Positions 36,249-44,958 of a stretch of 64,000 nt of DNA are shown here, in pieces; within the stretch, counting starts at the first letter, position 1, and every line of letters starts with the position of its first letter. The notes below the pieces were generated by a model. That model ran no database searches. It had not been told where the DNA came from and worked only from the letters and a program-made list of their open reading frames with translations. A program made the position numbers and the translations under genes. This stretch comes from Flavobacterium ginsengisoli (lineage in GTDB: Bacteria > Bacteroidota > Bacteroidia > Flavobacteriales > Flavobacteriaceae), in contig NZ_CP121110.1 in NCBI RefSeq assembly GCF_029625315.1, positions 4,182,501-4,246,500 of the forward strand. Reading direction: 5' to 3'.

Positions 36249-37157
36249 TTATCGCAATAAATTTTTAAATGCCTCATCAATATCCCCAAACTTAAATTGA
36301 AAACCATTTTCCCAAAGCCGTTTCGGAATTACATTCCTGCTTTTCAAAACCAATTCGGTTTCTGTTCGAATAATAAAAGATCCGATTTCAAGAAAGAATT
36401 TGCTCAACGGAATTCCAAAAGGAAAACCAACAGCTTTTCGAAGTTTTTCCATAAAATCAACATTTCGAATTGGAGTAGGAGAAACTACATTTATAACTCC
36501 AGTCATTTCTTTTTCAATAATAAAATCAACCGCATTGGCAAAATCTTCTTCGTGAATCCAGCTTACAAACTGATTGCCATTTCCTTGTTTTCCTCCAAAA
36601 CCTATTTTTGCCAAAGTCTTTAACGGAACAAAAGCACCGCCATTTTTACCTAAAACAATTGAAGTTCGCAAAGCTGTTTTTAAAGTCTTTGGAGTTTCGG
36701 TTTTAAAGAATGCTTTTTCCCAAGAAAGCGCGACATTTATAGAAAAATCATTTCCAATTTCGCCATCAACTTCATCCATTTGTTTATCGAGAGAAAATCT
36801 GTAAATAGTTGCCGTAGATGAATTCAGCCAATGTTTCGGAGGATTTTTGCAATTCAAAACCGCTTTGTTTAGAATTTTTGTGCTTTCAATTCTAGACCAA
36901 AGAATTTCTTTTTTATTCTTTTTCGTATAACGACAATCTACAGATTTTCCTGCGAGATTAATTAAGACTGAAGCATTTTCTAATTCCTTTTCCCAGCCAG
37001 TAAAAGTTCTGGCATTCCAGTTCACATATTTGATTCCGTCAATTGTATTAGATTTTCCTCTGGTTAGAATTACAATTTCTTCAAATTTATCTCTGAAATG
37101 ATGGATTAAAACTTGTCCAAGAAAACCAGTTCCAGTTGCTATAATGAGTTTGTTCAT
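36249..37157 (-). CDS. TIGR01777-family NAD(P)-dependent epimerase-like oxidoreductase
   Basis: 302 residues from ATG 37157 (MNKLIIATGTGFLG); the frame upstream overlaps a repeat. N-terminal ATGTGFLGQVLIHHF nucleotide-binding loop, LINLAGKSVDCRYTKKNKKEI, then FVSWIHEEDFANAVDFIIE. Extended SDR fold without a clear catalytic Tyr-Lys pair, as in the TIGR01777 group (YfcH-like). Function unknown. Probably in the same operon as the membrane pair and YqjF-type gene upstream. Confidence 0.85.
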   Translation of the reverse strand: MNKLIIATGTGFLGQVLIHHFRDKFEEIVILTRGKSNTIDGIKYVNWNARTFTGWEKELENASVLINLAGKSVDCRYTKKNKKEILWSRIESTKILNKAVLNCKNPPKHWLNSSTATIYRFSLDKQMDEVDGEIGNDFSINVALSWEKAFFKTETPKTLKTALRTSIVLGKNGGAFVPLKTLAKIGFGGKQGNGNQFVSWIHEEDFANAVDFIIEKEMTGVINVVSPTPIRNVDFMEKLRKAVGFPFGIPLSKFFLEIGSFIIRTETELVLKSRNVIPKRLWENGFQFKFGDIDEAFKNLLR

Positions 37158-37173
37158 TGTGTTGATTTTTTTA

Positions 37174-37260
37174 GCCACGAATTACACGAATTACACCAAT
37201 TTTTAAAATGTGTACAATCTGCATTAAAAATAATTAGTGAAAATTAGTGAAATTCGTGGC
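37174..37260. repeat. Imperfect inverted repeat, CCACGAATTACACGAATT family
   Basis: GCCACGAATTACACG... and ...GTGAAATTCGTGGC ends. A perfect relative is at 51312-51390. Confidence 0.75.
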
Positions 37261-37279
37261 AGATCCTAACAGTAAATAA

Positions 37280-37666
37280 TTAAGCTTTAAAAACTAATCT
37301 TTCTTCTCTCTGAGCTTCTTTAGCTTTTCTTTTTCCTCTAAAAAAGAAATACAAATTAAAGAACAACATGATGCCAAGATAAATAGAAAATCCACCAATT
37401 TTATAACTCAGTCTTTCAATTAATTCCTGATAACTGTCTTGGTTTAATTGCAGTTCCAGAATCATTAATGCAAAACCAATATTTAAAAGATAGAATCCAG
37501 TTTCAAAAAGTTTGTTCGTCGCTTCAGCAATTTCCTCGCGGCCTTTAAATATATCTAACATAAAGATTTTTCCGTTTTTGAAAAGGGTTTTAGAAACATA
37601 ATAAGTTAAAAATAAAGCGACTGGTAAATAAATTCCGTAACCAATTAAGATTTTTGTAGTTTCCAT
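37280..37666 (-). CDS. Small membrane protein, paralogue A
   Basis: 128 residues, three to four hydrophobic helices, ending basic (FRGKRKAKEAQREERLV). It resembles the next gene: matched segments LFKNGKIFMLD versus CYKNGNIFVLE and GFYLLNIGFALMILE versus LAYYLLNIGYCAMTLI. Family not recognised. 12 nt after paralogue B. Confidence 0.7.
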   Translation of the reverse strand: METTKILIGYGIYLPVALFLTYYVSKTLFKNGKIFMLDIFKGREEIAEATNKLFETGFYLLNIGFALMILELQLNQDSYQELIERLSYKIGGFSIYLGIMLFFNLYFFFRGKRKAKEAQREERLVFKA

Positions 37667-37678
37667 AATATTTGAATT

Positions 37679-38032
37679 TTAGTTGTTGTGAATTATTTTT
37701 TTAGCGTATTTGGTGATAATCAAAATGTTGAGGTAATGCAGTATTGAGATAATAAAAATTATGACAGCAGTTTTGATGCAGAGTATTTCGACCAATTGAG
37801 ACGAAGAAATAATTTTTTGCCAGGAAATTAAAGTCATTGCACAATAGCCAATGTTTAAAAGGTAATAGGCTAAAAGTAAAACCTGATTAATTTTTTGGCA
37901 GAGATCGGCGTGATTTGGAATTAGTTCTAAAACAAAAATATTCCCGTTTTTATAGCAGATTTTTCCAACTTTTAGGATAATGAAAATGGTTATGCTGAGG
38001 TAAACAAAATACCCAATGATATTAAAATTCAT
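37679..38032 (-). CDS. Small membrane protein, paralogue B
   Basis: 117 residues with four hydrophobic helices; tandem relative of 37280-37666 (see that entry for matched segments). 19 nt after the YqjF-type gene, so co-transcribed with it. Function unknown. Confidence 0.7.
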   Translation of the reverse strand: MNFNIIGYFVYLSITIFIILKVGKICYKNGNIFVLELIPNHADLCQKINQVLLLAYYLLNIGYCAMTLISWQKIISSSQLVEILCIKTAVIIFIISILHYLNILIITKYAKKIIHNN

Positions 38033-38051
38033 GATTTCCCAATTTATGAGG

Positions 38052-38789
38052 TTAATACATCTCTTTCAGAACAGGAAGTATTTGCAATTTCCTTTTGTTC
38101 TTCACTGTAATTTTTGAACCTTGAGCTAAGAAAATGGAAGTTGGTTTTTGAGTTTGAAGAAATCCAAAATCACTTCCATAATTTTTTTCGAAATCAATAT
38201 CAATTCTATGATTTACAACTTCAAATTGTTCCCATCTTGAATGTGTCACTTCATATTCAAAAGTGGTTTCTTCATCGATTTTTGTATAGCCGAAGTAATG
38301 TTCTGTAATGAATTCAGCTTCAGAATCGATTTCGATTTTACTTAAATCTTTTTTGGTTTCAATTTCAATTGTATTCCATTCTTTGTCATTCTTCCATTGA
38401 TAGATAAAAGTATTCGTGTTTTGATGTTCTATTATTTCATGTCTCATTTTCTGAGTTTCATAATGTTCTTGATACAAAGTATTGGCGATAAAAGTGATAG
38501 ATTTTTTAGGAACAATTTCTTTAATGAAAACTACACCACGTTTCCATTCACCGTTTTCAAAACGTTTTACATAAAATCTCAGATTCACTTCTTCAAAATC
38601 GATATGAAACGGAACTTTCAATCCTAAAACTCTGGTATTTTTAAACATAAATCCAACTAGACTGACATAACATTTGTTGTCCCAAATATCGATCTCAGTT
38701 CCTGTAGGAAGATATTTTTCTAAGATTTCAGCATCAATTTCATAATTGACAAGCGCTAAGTTTTTCCATTCTGCTTTTAAGAAGTTCAT
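38052..38789 (-). CDS. YqjF/DUF2071-family protein
   Basis: 245 residues. N-terminal LKAEWKNLALVNYEIDAEIL and KYLPTGTEIDIWDNKCYVSLVGFMF, with RVLGLKVPFHIDFEEVNLRFYV, the pattern of DUF2071 proteins (YqjF). Soluble, acetoacetate-decarboxylase-like fold in relatives; reaction unknown. First gene of the run on the minus strand, and an inverted-repeat operator lies directly upstream (38803-38836). Confidence 0.85.
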   Translation of the reverse strand: MNFLKAEWKNLALVNYEIDAEILEKYLPTGTEIDIWDNKCYVSLVGFMFKNTRVLGLKVPFHIDFEEVNLRFYVKRFENGEWKRGVVFIKEIVPKKSITFIANTLYQEHYETQKMRHEIIEHQNTNTFIYQWKNDKEWNTIEIETKKDLSKIEIDSEAEFITEHYFGYTKIDEETTFEYEVTHSRWEQFEVVNHRIDIDFEKNYGSDFGFLQTQKPTSIFLAQGSKITVKNKRKLQILPVLKEMY

Positions 38790-38802
38790 ATCAATTGTTT
38801 TT

Positions 38803-38836
38803 AAAGTTTTAAACTTTCAGAAAAAAATGAAAGTTT
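38803..38836. promoter_or_regulatory. Operator-like inverted repeat before the YqjF-type gene
   Basis: AAAGTTT-T-AAACTTTCA, 8 nt, then TGAAAGTTT. The same layout occurs at 39370-39401 before the GbsR/MarR gene, so both are probably bound by that regulator. Confidence 0.65.
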
Positions 38837-38849
38837 GAATTAAATTTTT

Positions 38850-39353
38850 TTACTTCATCATTTTCATGACCAATTTTCCTAGCCAGTTATCATTGAATTC
38901 AGTCATTTTGTCTAACATATTATCTGCTTTCAAAACAAAATCGTATAATTTGGTAGTTTGATCTACAAAGTGTTTTTCTTCTGCTGAATCTTTTGCTTCA
39001 ATAGTCGAAACTTCTTTTAAGATTTTCAGCGTTGGTTTAATTTCTCTTTTACTTCTTTCTCTGGAAATTTTAACCGCTAATTCGTCTAAATCTTTTTCAG
39101 CTGTAAAGAATTCTTTTCTTTCTCCAGCTTTAAATTCTTTATAGACAATTCCCCAATCCATTAAACTTCTTAAATTCATGCTTGCGTTTCCACGAGAAAT
39201 TTGCAATTCTTCCATAATGTCTTCCATAGAAATAGGTTCGTTTGAAACCATCAATAAAGCGTGGATCTGTGCCATCGTTTTATTAATTCCCCATTGAGAA
39301 CCTAATGCTCCCCAAGTTTGTACGAACTTATTTTTTGCTTCTTTGAATTCCAT
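38850..39353 (-). CDS. GbsR/MarR-family transcriptional regulator
   Basis: 167 residues. Winged helix-turn-helix at ~25-90 (MAQIHALLMVSNEPISMEDIMEELQISRGNASMNLRSLMDWG), with the GbsR-type wing KEFKAGERKEFFTAEKD, then a helical C-terminal dimerisation region. Represses or activates its neighbours, probably including the YqjF-type, membrane-pair and TIGR01777 genes (which share operator sites). Ligand unknown. Confidence 0.85.
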   Translation of the reverse strand: MEFKEAKNKFVQTWGALGSQWGINKTMAQIHALLMVSNEPISMEDIMEELQISRGNASMNLRSLMDWGIVYKEFKAGERKEFFTAEKDLDELAVKISRERSKREIKPTLKILKEVSTIEAKDSAEEKHFVDQTTKLYDFVLKADNMLDKMTEFNDNWLGKLVMKMMK

Positions 39354-39369
39354 GAGTCAAATGTAAGTA

Positions 39370-39401
39370 AAAGTTTTTAAACTTTCAAAAATAATTGAAA
39401 G
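39370..39401. promoter_or_regulatory. Operator-like inverted repeat before the GbsR/MarR gene
   Basis: AAAGTTT-TT-AAACTTTCA, 8 nt, TGAAAG. Nearly the same as 38803-38836; lies 17 nt before the regulator start. Confidence 0.65.
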
Positions 39402-39604
39402 ATATTTTAAAAAGAGGAATATTCTTAAAATCAGGTATTTATACTTATTTCTTTTTCTTACAATCTTCTTTACTTTGTTTTCTGTAAGAAAAGCCTCTGT
39501 CTCATTTCTCATTTTAAGCCTACTATTCGAATCTGCACTTTTGATTTGATAAAATAAACCTAAGTACTTATCTGAAATGAATTCTGAGCTGTTTTTTTAA
39601 CAAA

Positions 39605-39664
39605 AGCGTGGAGCAGAACCCACTATAAAAAACGAGGCGCATCCGAAAAGCCTTATGAGTAGGA
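39605..39664 (+). promoter_or_regulatory. Conserved 5' leader element, copy A
   Basis: Contains CCCACTATAAAAAACGA, CCGAAAAGCC and ATGAGTAGG, shared with copy B at 44852-44936. CCCACT can pair with AGTAGG, and GGC with GCC inside. 18 nt before the start codon at 39683. I cannot match it to a known riboswitch class. Confidence 0.55.
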
Positions 39665-39682
39665 AACCAAAAACAACAAATT

Positions 39683-40096
39683 ATGTCAGAATTATTAGCA
39701 GGTGCTTATTTAGCAAAAGGCACAATCGGAAATGTAGGAACACCAGGTGCTCCAATTGCGGCATTTAGTTTAGTCGTTGTTCCATCGCAACATTCTGTTT
39801 CAGGGACAGTAGTAATTACACAAGCTGTTAAAGGAGCAGATAGCCACATTGTAGTTCAAGTAAAAGGAAAGATATTTTCTACTGGGTTTGGCGAATTTAC
39901 GCAGGTAGTGAGTTTGCAAGGACAATACGTTCAATCTGTTCCGCCTCCAGGGATTGGTTCTTTCTTAGCAGAATTTAATGCTCATTTAGCAATTGATAAT
40001 GCTTGGAATGGCAAAGGCGGTTTCGGATATTGGAATCACGCTGTTGAAAATGTACCAGTTGCAGTTGCAAAAGAATTAAAGTCTGAGTTGGTTTAA
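39683..40096 (+). CDS. DUF1842-like small beta-rich protein
   Basis: 137 residues, no signal peptide, rich in Val/Gly/Ser with alternating strands (GTVVITQAVKGADSHIVVQV, FGEFTQVVSLQGQYV). The overall look and the Trp-containing end (GFGYWNHAVENVPVAVAKEL) resemble DUF1842 proteins, of unknown role. Preceded by leader copy A. 137 nt before the CxxCH protein, with a terminator between. Assignment tentative. Confidence 0.5.
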   Translation: MSELLAGAYLAKGTIGNVGTPGAPIAAFSLVVVPSQHSVSGTVVITQAVKGADSHIVVQVKGKIFSTGFGEFTQVVSLQGQYVQSVPPPGIGSFLAEFNAHLAIDNAWNGKGGFGYWNHAVENVPVAVAKELKSELV

Positions 40097-40162
40097 AAAA
40101 AACAAAAAGTGAGTAACTCGGATGAATTAAATTTTCGTGTGTTATTTACAATTTGGATTTAG

Positions 40163-40194
40163 AGGAGCCGTCTGTAATAGGCGGCTCTTTTACA
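40163..40194 (+). terminator. Probable terminator
   Basis: GAGCCG ... CGGCTC hairpin followed by TTTTA, 67 nt after the DUF1842-like gene. Confidence 0.7.
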
Positions 40195-40233
40195 TTCAAT
40201 TCCCTAAAAAAAAACTTAATCAAAAAAAAACAA

Positions 40234-41722
40234 ATGAAAAGAAAACAAGTTATAATCGGTTTAGTAGTTGTTGTTTTGATAGCAGCTGTTACACTCTTTT
40301 TTCTAAATAAGGAAAAAATAATAAACAAATATGATTCATCTTCTGGATATGCGAATGCATCGGTACCTTCGACGCCATGCGAATGTGAGTCTAGCTGGTT
40401 TCCCCATGAACAGACTCCAGCTCCAGCAGAAGGTGATGGAAGTCCGTTTGATAGCAAGACGACTACAAACTGTGATTTTCATCAATGGTCATGGCAAAAG
40501 TTTTTGTGGGTAACAAAACCTTTGCCAAGCGGAAATCCTTTCTTTTTAGATTCTTTAACTTTGGTGAGTCCTCAAATGGAAGATGTAGCACCACAGTTAG
40601 GTATAAAATTAGCGCTGAGTTCTATTAATCAGGCTGGTTCCCGTGGCATTTTGCGATCTAATCCAAAATTTAACAATGCTGCAGATACTGTTTATTATTC
40701 AATTCACGTTAACAATCTGCTAAAAGACAAGGCCGTTACGACTGCTGCGTTGATCAACAGCGGAAAATTACCGGTTTCGAATTCAGAAACATTTCCTGTT
40801 GGGGCATTAGAATTAAAAGTTTCCTGGATTAACATAGATGCAATTGCAAAAGAGCGACAAAAAAATTATTTTACAACAAAAGCTCGCTGTTTTAAACAAT
40901 AAAGGGAAATATGTTGTAAGAACTGTGGCATTATTAGGTATGCACGTGGTGGGGATTGTAAAAAATCATCCTGAATTTGTCTGGGCTACTTTTGAGCATA
41001 AAGATATGGCGCCTGTCTACGATAAGAAAAACAATTCTGTAACAGCTGCAAATGAAATGTTGTTTTATGAAAAAGGAACAAGTACTGGTATAAATGGGAT
41101 TAAATGGCAAAAAAGTACAGCCTCGCCGATTACTCCAAATAAGGCATTTATTCTTTATGAGTATGGTATTCCAAAAGATTTAGGTACGGGTTCGTTTATG
41201 GCAACAAGTCAGACAGAACCAGTTAACTTTAATAATATAGATAATATTAATAAGTGCGTCGCTTCTAATCTGAAAGATGTTTTTAATAATTATTTTTATA
41301 ATGGTTCTATTTGGTTAGATTTTGATGGATTTTCTTCTCAAGATCAAATCAAAGCAATTGTCACTAGAGATATTTCAAGTGCACTTCCAGATTCATTAGC
41401 AAGAGGTTCGGTTAATTTGGCAAATATTACAATGGAAACCTATACGCAGACTTTCCAAAATGATATACACCAAATTAATAATACAAATTTAATTAGTTGT
41501 TTTTATTGCCATCAATCTGAAAACTTTGACGACAAAAGACCAGGTAAATCTCCATTATTCTTAAGTCATTTATTTGGAGATTATTTACTATTTACCAAAC
41601 CTGCAGTTGCACTTACTGGTAAAAATGCTACTAATTCTGCTAGCTCAAGAGCAAAACGTATAGAAGAAATAGAGGCTTTGAAAGTTAAACAGTTAGAGAA
41701 ATTTATTAAAGAGAAAAAGTAA
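40234..41722 (+). CDS. Membrane-anchored CxxCH (c-type haem motif) protein, broken by one indel
   Basis: About 495 residues when joined. Start ATG 40234 (MKRKQVIIGLVVVVLIAAVT), an N-terminal hydrophobic helix; earlier in-frame codons lie in the previous terminator and are unlikely. A CECESSWFPH segment and FHQWSWQKFLWVTKP follow; LISCFYCHQSENFDD near the C-terminus has CxxCH (c-type haem attachment). The frame breaks near 40885: AAAGCTCGCTG should be AAAGCTGCTG, giving TTKAAVLNNKGKY. Probably a periplasmic electron-transfer-type protein; partner unknown. Confidence 0.7.
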
Positions 41723-41770
41723 AAAAATAATTTTCATATTAGAAACTAAATTATACTATTTCGATTTTAT

Positions 41771-41806
41771 AAAGCCAAAGTAGATTTAATTTTACTTTGG
41801 CTTTTA
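41771..41806 (+). terminator. Terminator
   Basis: AAAGCCAAAGTA ... TTACTTTGGCTTTT hairpin after the CxxCH gene. Confidence 0.8.
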
Positions 41807-41916
41807 TTTATAGTAATGGTTCGAAGTTATTTAACGAATAATAAAGTTATGTTAATTCAACGCACGAAATTTTTGATTAAATAATGGTACAGCTATTTTT
41901 GTAAAAATCACAATTT

Positions 41917-43179
41917 ATGGAATTATACTACACATTTTCGGTGCTAATTGTATTGGCATCTTTCTTCGCCTATTTGAATTTAAGATTTTTAAAACTTCCT
42001 GGAACCATCGGAATCATGATTATTGCCATGCTGGTTTCGGTTGGAATTCGCCTTTTGGGAGATTCTTATTTTCCTGCAACTACTAAGCATTTTTTTGATT
42101 TAATAAAGGAATTTGACTTCAACGAAATCCTAATGGGAGCCATGTTGAATTTTCTTTTATTTGCTGGAGCATTGCACGTAAATATGGCTGATCTGAAAGA
42201 ACAAAAAGTGCCTATTATGATTTATTCTACGGTAAGTGTTGTTTTATCGGCTTTGATAATTTCGATGCTTCTATTTTATATCGCGCCACTTTTAGGAATA
42301 AAAATACCTTACATATTTTGTTTAGTTTTTGGAACTCTAATTTCTCCAACTGATCCAATTGTGGTCTTAGGAGTTTTAAAAGAAGCAAAAGTTCCAAAAA
42401 GAATAGAAACTAAAATTGTTGGTGAGTCATTGTTTAATGATGGAGTAGCAGTAGTAATGTTTGCTGTTGTTCTAAAAATGGCAACCGATCCAACATTTGA
42501 TGCAACTTTTAGCTCGATCTCTTTGTTATTTATAGAAGAAGGAATCGGTGGACTTTTATTAGGAGCGGTTTTCGGATTTACAGCTTCAAGAGTCATGAAA
42601 AAAATTGACGATTATAAAGTTTCTGTTCTTATAACGCTTTCCATAGTAACAGGAGGATTTTTGGTGGCACAGGCTTTACACGTTTCGAGTCCGTTAGCAA
42701 TGGTTGTTGCCGGATTGATTATTGGAAATTATGGTAAAAAAGTGGCCATGAGCGAAGTGACCAAAGATTATTTAGGGAAATTTTGGGAACTTATTGATGA
42801 GATTCTAAATGCCGTTTTGTTTTTATTTATTGGTTTCGAATTATTATTGCTTCCAAATTTAGACAAACAGTTGTTGACAGGTATTGTTGCCATTTTTATT
42901 GTACTGTTTTCAAGATTAACTTCGATTGTTTTACCTTGGAAATTCTTCGATATCTTTAAGTTCTTCGGAATTAAATCGGCTTACAATAAAGGTTCATTGA
43001 TGGTTTTGGTTTGGGGAGGAATTCGCGGTGGAGTTTCTATTGCGTTAGTTCTTTCAATGCCAGAAAGCGAATATAAAAACTTGTTGCTTGAGGTAACTTA
43101 TATTGTTGTTTTATTCTCAATTGTAGTTCAAGGATTAACTGTTGGAAAGTTGGCAAAAAGAGTTTTAGAGAAAGAGTAA
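41917..43179 (+). CDS. CPA1-family Na+/H+ antiporter (NhaP-like)
   Basis: 420 residues, about twelve helices. FGTLISPTDPIVVLGVLKEA and VGESLFNDGVAVVMFAVVL are the NhaP/NHE-type ion-binding motifs (TDP and ND). Sodium or potassium export in exchange for protons in the cytoplasmic membrane. Isolated gene with its own terminator. Confidence 0.9.
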   Translation: MELYYTFSVLIVLASFFAYLNLRFLKLPGTIGIMIIAMLVSVGIRLLGDSYFPATTKHFFDLIKEFDFNEILMGAMLNFLLFAGALHVNMADLKEQKVPIMIYSTVSVVLSALIISMLLFYIAPLLGIKIPYIFCLVFGTLISPTDPIVVLGVLKEAKVPKRIETKIVGESLFNDGVAVVMFAVVLKMATDPTFDATFSSISLLFIEEGIGGLLLGAVFGFTASRVMKKIDDYKVSVLITLSIVTGGFLVAQALHVSSPLAMVVAGLIIGNYGKKVAMSEVTKDYLGKFWELIDEILNAVLFLFIGFELLLLPNLDKQLLTGIVAIFIVLFSRLTSIVLPWKFFDIFKFFGIKSAYNKGSLMVLVWGGIRGGVSIALVLSMPESEYKNLLLEVTYIVVLFSIVVQGLTVGKLAKRVLEKE

Positions 43180-43198
43180 AATTAAGTTATAAAAATAA

Positions 43199-43236
43199 AG
43201 AGACCTACAAAGAATATTCTTTGTAGGTCTTTTTTG
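43199..43236 (+). terminator. Terminator
   Basis: AGACCTACAAAGA-ATATT-CTTTGTAGGTCT with T-run after the antiporter. Confidence 0.85.
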
Positions 43237-43425
43237 TTTCTCTATTATTTAGTTTTGTTTGATTTGACAGTTTTAGATTACTTTTTGTGATTGTTTGCAA
43301 TACTTTTATGTGTAAATTCGTATGCCTTATATTTTTTTTGAAAGATATAAGATACATTTTTTGTTTGCGCTTTTTTAAACAAATAAAGAATTAACCACTA
43401 AATATTATCCAAAAACAAATTAATC

Positions 43426-44246
43426 ATGAAAGAATTCGAAAGAAAGAAAAGTGCATTTGATTTAAGTAATTATTTTTTAAATGAGCCTTTTTTAAGTCAA
43501 GTGCATGTTATAATACAAGAAAAAAAACAGATGCATCTTTTGGCGTTTACCAATTAGCAAATCAATTGAAAATTAGCAAATCTCAGCTTAACCGTAAGAT
43601 GAAAAAAGAAATGAGTTTCTCGCCCAAGAAACTCATTTTGCATTATAAAATGGATCTAGCAAAGCATATTCTGAGTCAAAACAGATATTCTATAGAAGAA
43701 ACAGCGTTTTATTGTGGTTTTAGCGGTGTAACTCATTTCAGCCGTAAGTTCAAGCAGGAATTTGGGATTTCTCCATTGGCATATCGTAAAAACGGACTTA
43801 TAATTGTTTTTAATCCTCATGATTGGAAAATTCCTCTTAACGATGAGTGTTTTAATAAACTAATTCAATTAAAGGATGAAAATAAATGGTTTGCAAAATT
43901 GCTAATTACTATTATTGATAATCTTGATAATGAAGCATTTTCTATAGAAATGCTATCAGACAAACTTTTTATGAGTTCCTCAAATCTCAATCGGAAAGTG
44001 AAATCCTTATTTGAGTTCTCACCAGTTCGCCTCCTTCGCGATATACGTCTTCAATACGCTACCGAATTAATAGTGCTACAAAACAAATCAATAACTGAAG
44101 CCGCTTTTCTTGCTGGTTTTTTTGATGTTGCCCATTTATCTCGTGTCTTCAAGAAAAATTTTAATTGCAGTCCCAGTAAATATGAAAGCAGAACTACTTT
44201 ATTCCCCTTCATTAATTTATTAAAAAAGGAATATGAATCAAATTGA
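43426..44246 (+). CDS. Regulator with two AraC-type DNA-binding domains, broken by one indel
   Basis: About 274 residues. The ATG at 43426 leads into an A-run at 43520-43527; adding one A joins to KISKSQLNRKMKKEMSFSP. Domain 1: LANQLKISKSQLNRKMKKEM then AFYCGFSGVTHFSRKFKQEFG. Domain 2 (residues ~175-265): LSDKLFMSSSNLNRKVKSLF then AAFLAGFFDVAHLSRVFKKNF. Both have the AraC two-helix-turn-helix pattern, and no sensor domain is visible. It lies before the accessory genes at 44625-46501 and may control them (inference). Confidence 0.75.
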
Positions 44247-44624
44247 TAATAAGTGGCTGATTTTGTACAAGTTAAATGAGTGATTGACTTGTAATTTTGA
44301 CTTATTAGAATTCAGGATTTGTACAAATTGAATCTAAGAAGCTTGTTAACTTATTCTGCAGATAAGAAAGATAAGAGTCCAAATTCAAATAAAAAAAGAT
44401 AACAGAAATACCTGGTATATAATATATCCAATAAGTTACAAGAGAGACATTACTGTTACATCAAATTTTGTTTGAGTTTAAGATTTTTTTTTAGTGCTAC
44501 AAATTTGCTTTAAAAGGTTATAAATAGATGTATTGAAACCCGAATAAAGTAGAGATGAAAAATGTTATCGGCAAAGAAAAAAGCCGATAGCTTAAATTAA
44601 AATTAGTAATCAAATAAGAAAATT
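44247..44624. other. Intergenic region upstream of the small EF-hand-like gene
   Basis: 378 bp, no gene seen. Near 44560-44592 there is a TATCGGC / GCCGATA hairpin, and an ACCCGAATAAAGTAGAGA stretch just before it faintly recalls the leader element. Confidence 0.5.
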
Positions 44625-44843
44625 ATGAGCAAATTACATTTTTACAGAAATAGTGTCAAAGACGCTGACGGAGACGGAACTTTAGATAAAGAAGGTTTTT
44701 CTGCCGTTCTATCATGGGGAGAAGTTAAATCTGGATATACCTATGAAGTTAGAAGTGGTACAAGAGTGAGTGGAGATAGTTATCCGTGTACTACGGGAGC
44801 TACGAAAGATGGTACTGCAAAGTTTGGAAAGAAAAGTGCTTAA
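44625..44843 (+). CDS. Small protein with an EF-hand-like loop
   Basis: 72 residues. KDADGDGTLDKEG at residues ~13-25 fits a DxDxDG calcium-loop consensus; the rest (SYPCTTGATKDGTAK) is Gly/Ser/Thr-rich. No signal peptide. Real-gene status rests on good codon use and the neighbouring, leader-linked genes. Immediately before leader copy B. Confidence 0.5.
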   Translation: MSKLHFYRNSVKDADGDGTLDKEGFSAVLSWGEVKSGYTYEVRSGTRVSGDSYPCTTGATKDGTAKFGKKSA

Positions 44844-44851
44844 TGCATTTT

Positions 44852-44936
44852 AGCGGAGCAATACCCACTTTAAAAAACGAACTGTTTGCATTCAGGAAAT
44901 AATGCAGGGCGGAACCCGAAAAGCCAATGAGTAGGG
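44852..44936 (+). promoter_or_regulatory. Conserved 5' leader element, copy B
   Basis: Shares AGCG(T)GGAGCA, ACCCACT.TAAAAAACGA, CCGAAAAGCC and ATGAGTAGG with copy A at 39605-39664. It has an inserted TGCATT...AATGCA hairpin. CCC-ACT can pair with AGT-A-GGG. Ends 22 nt before the start at 44959. Confidence 0.55.
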
Positions 44937-44958
44937 ACATACAAACAAATATGAAATT

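Larger units (their letters stand above)
39354..39682. other. Intergenic region with operator and leader
   Basis: 329 bp: operator-like repeat (39370-39401), a CTTACA...TGTAAG imperfect inverted repeat near 39458-39490, and conserved leader copy A (39605-39664). No gene seen. Confidence 0.6.

Noticed and set aside
39605..39664. Leader as a TPP, cobalamin, SAM or c-di-GMP riboswitch
   Set aside because: The core motifs I know for these classes are absent. I keep it as an unassigned element.
43520..43566. Separate short peptide upstream of the AraC-type regulator
   Set aside because: Its end and the regulator's beginning join into a normal AraC domain if one A is restored to the run.
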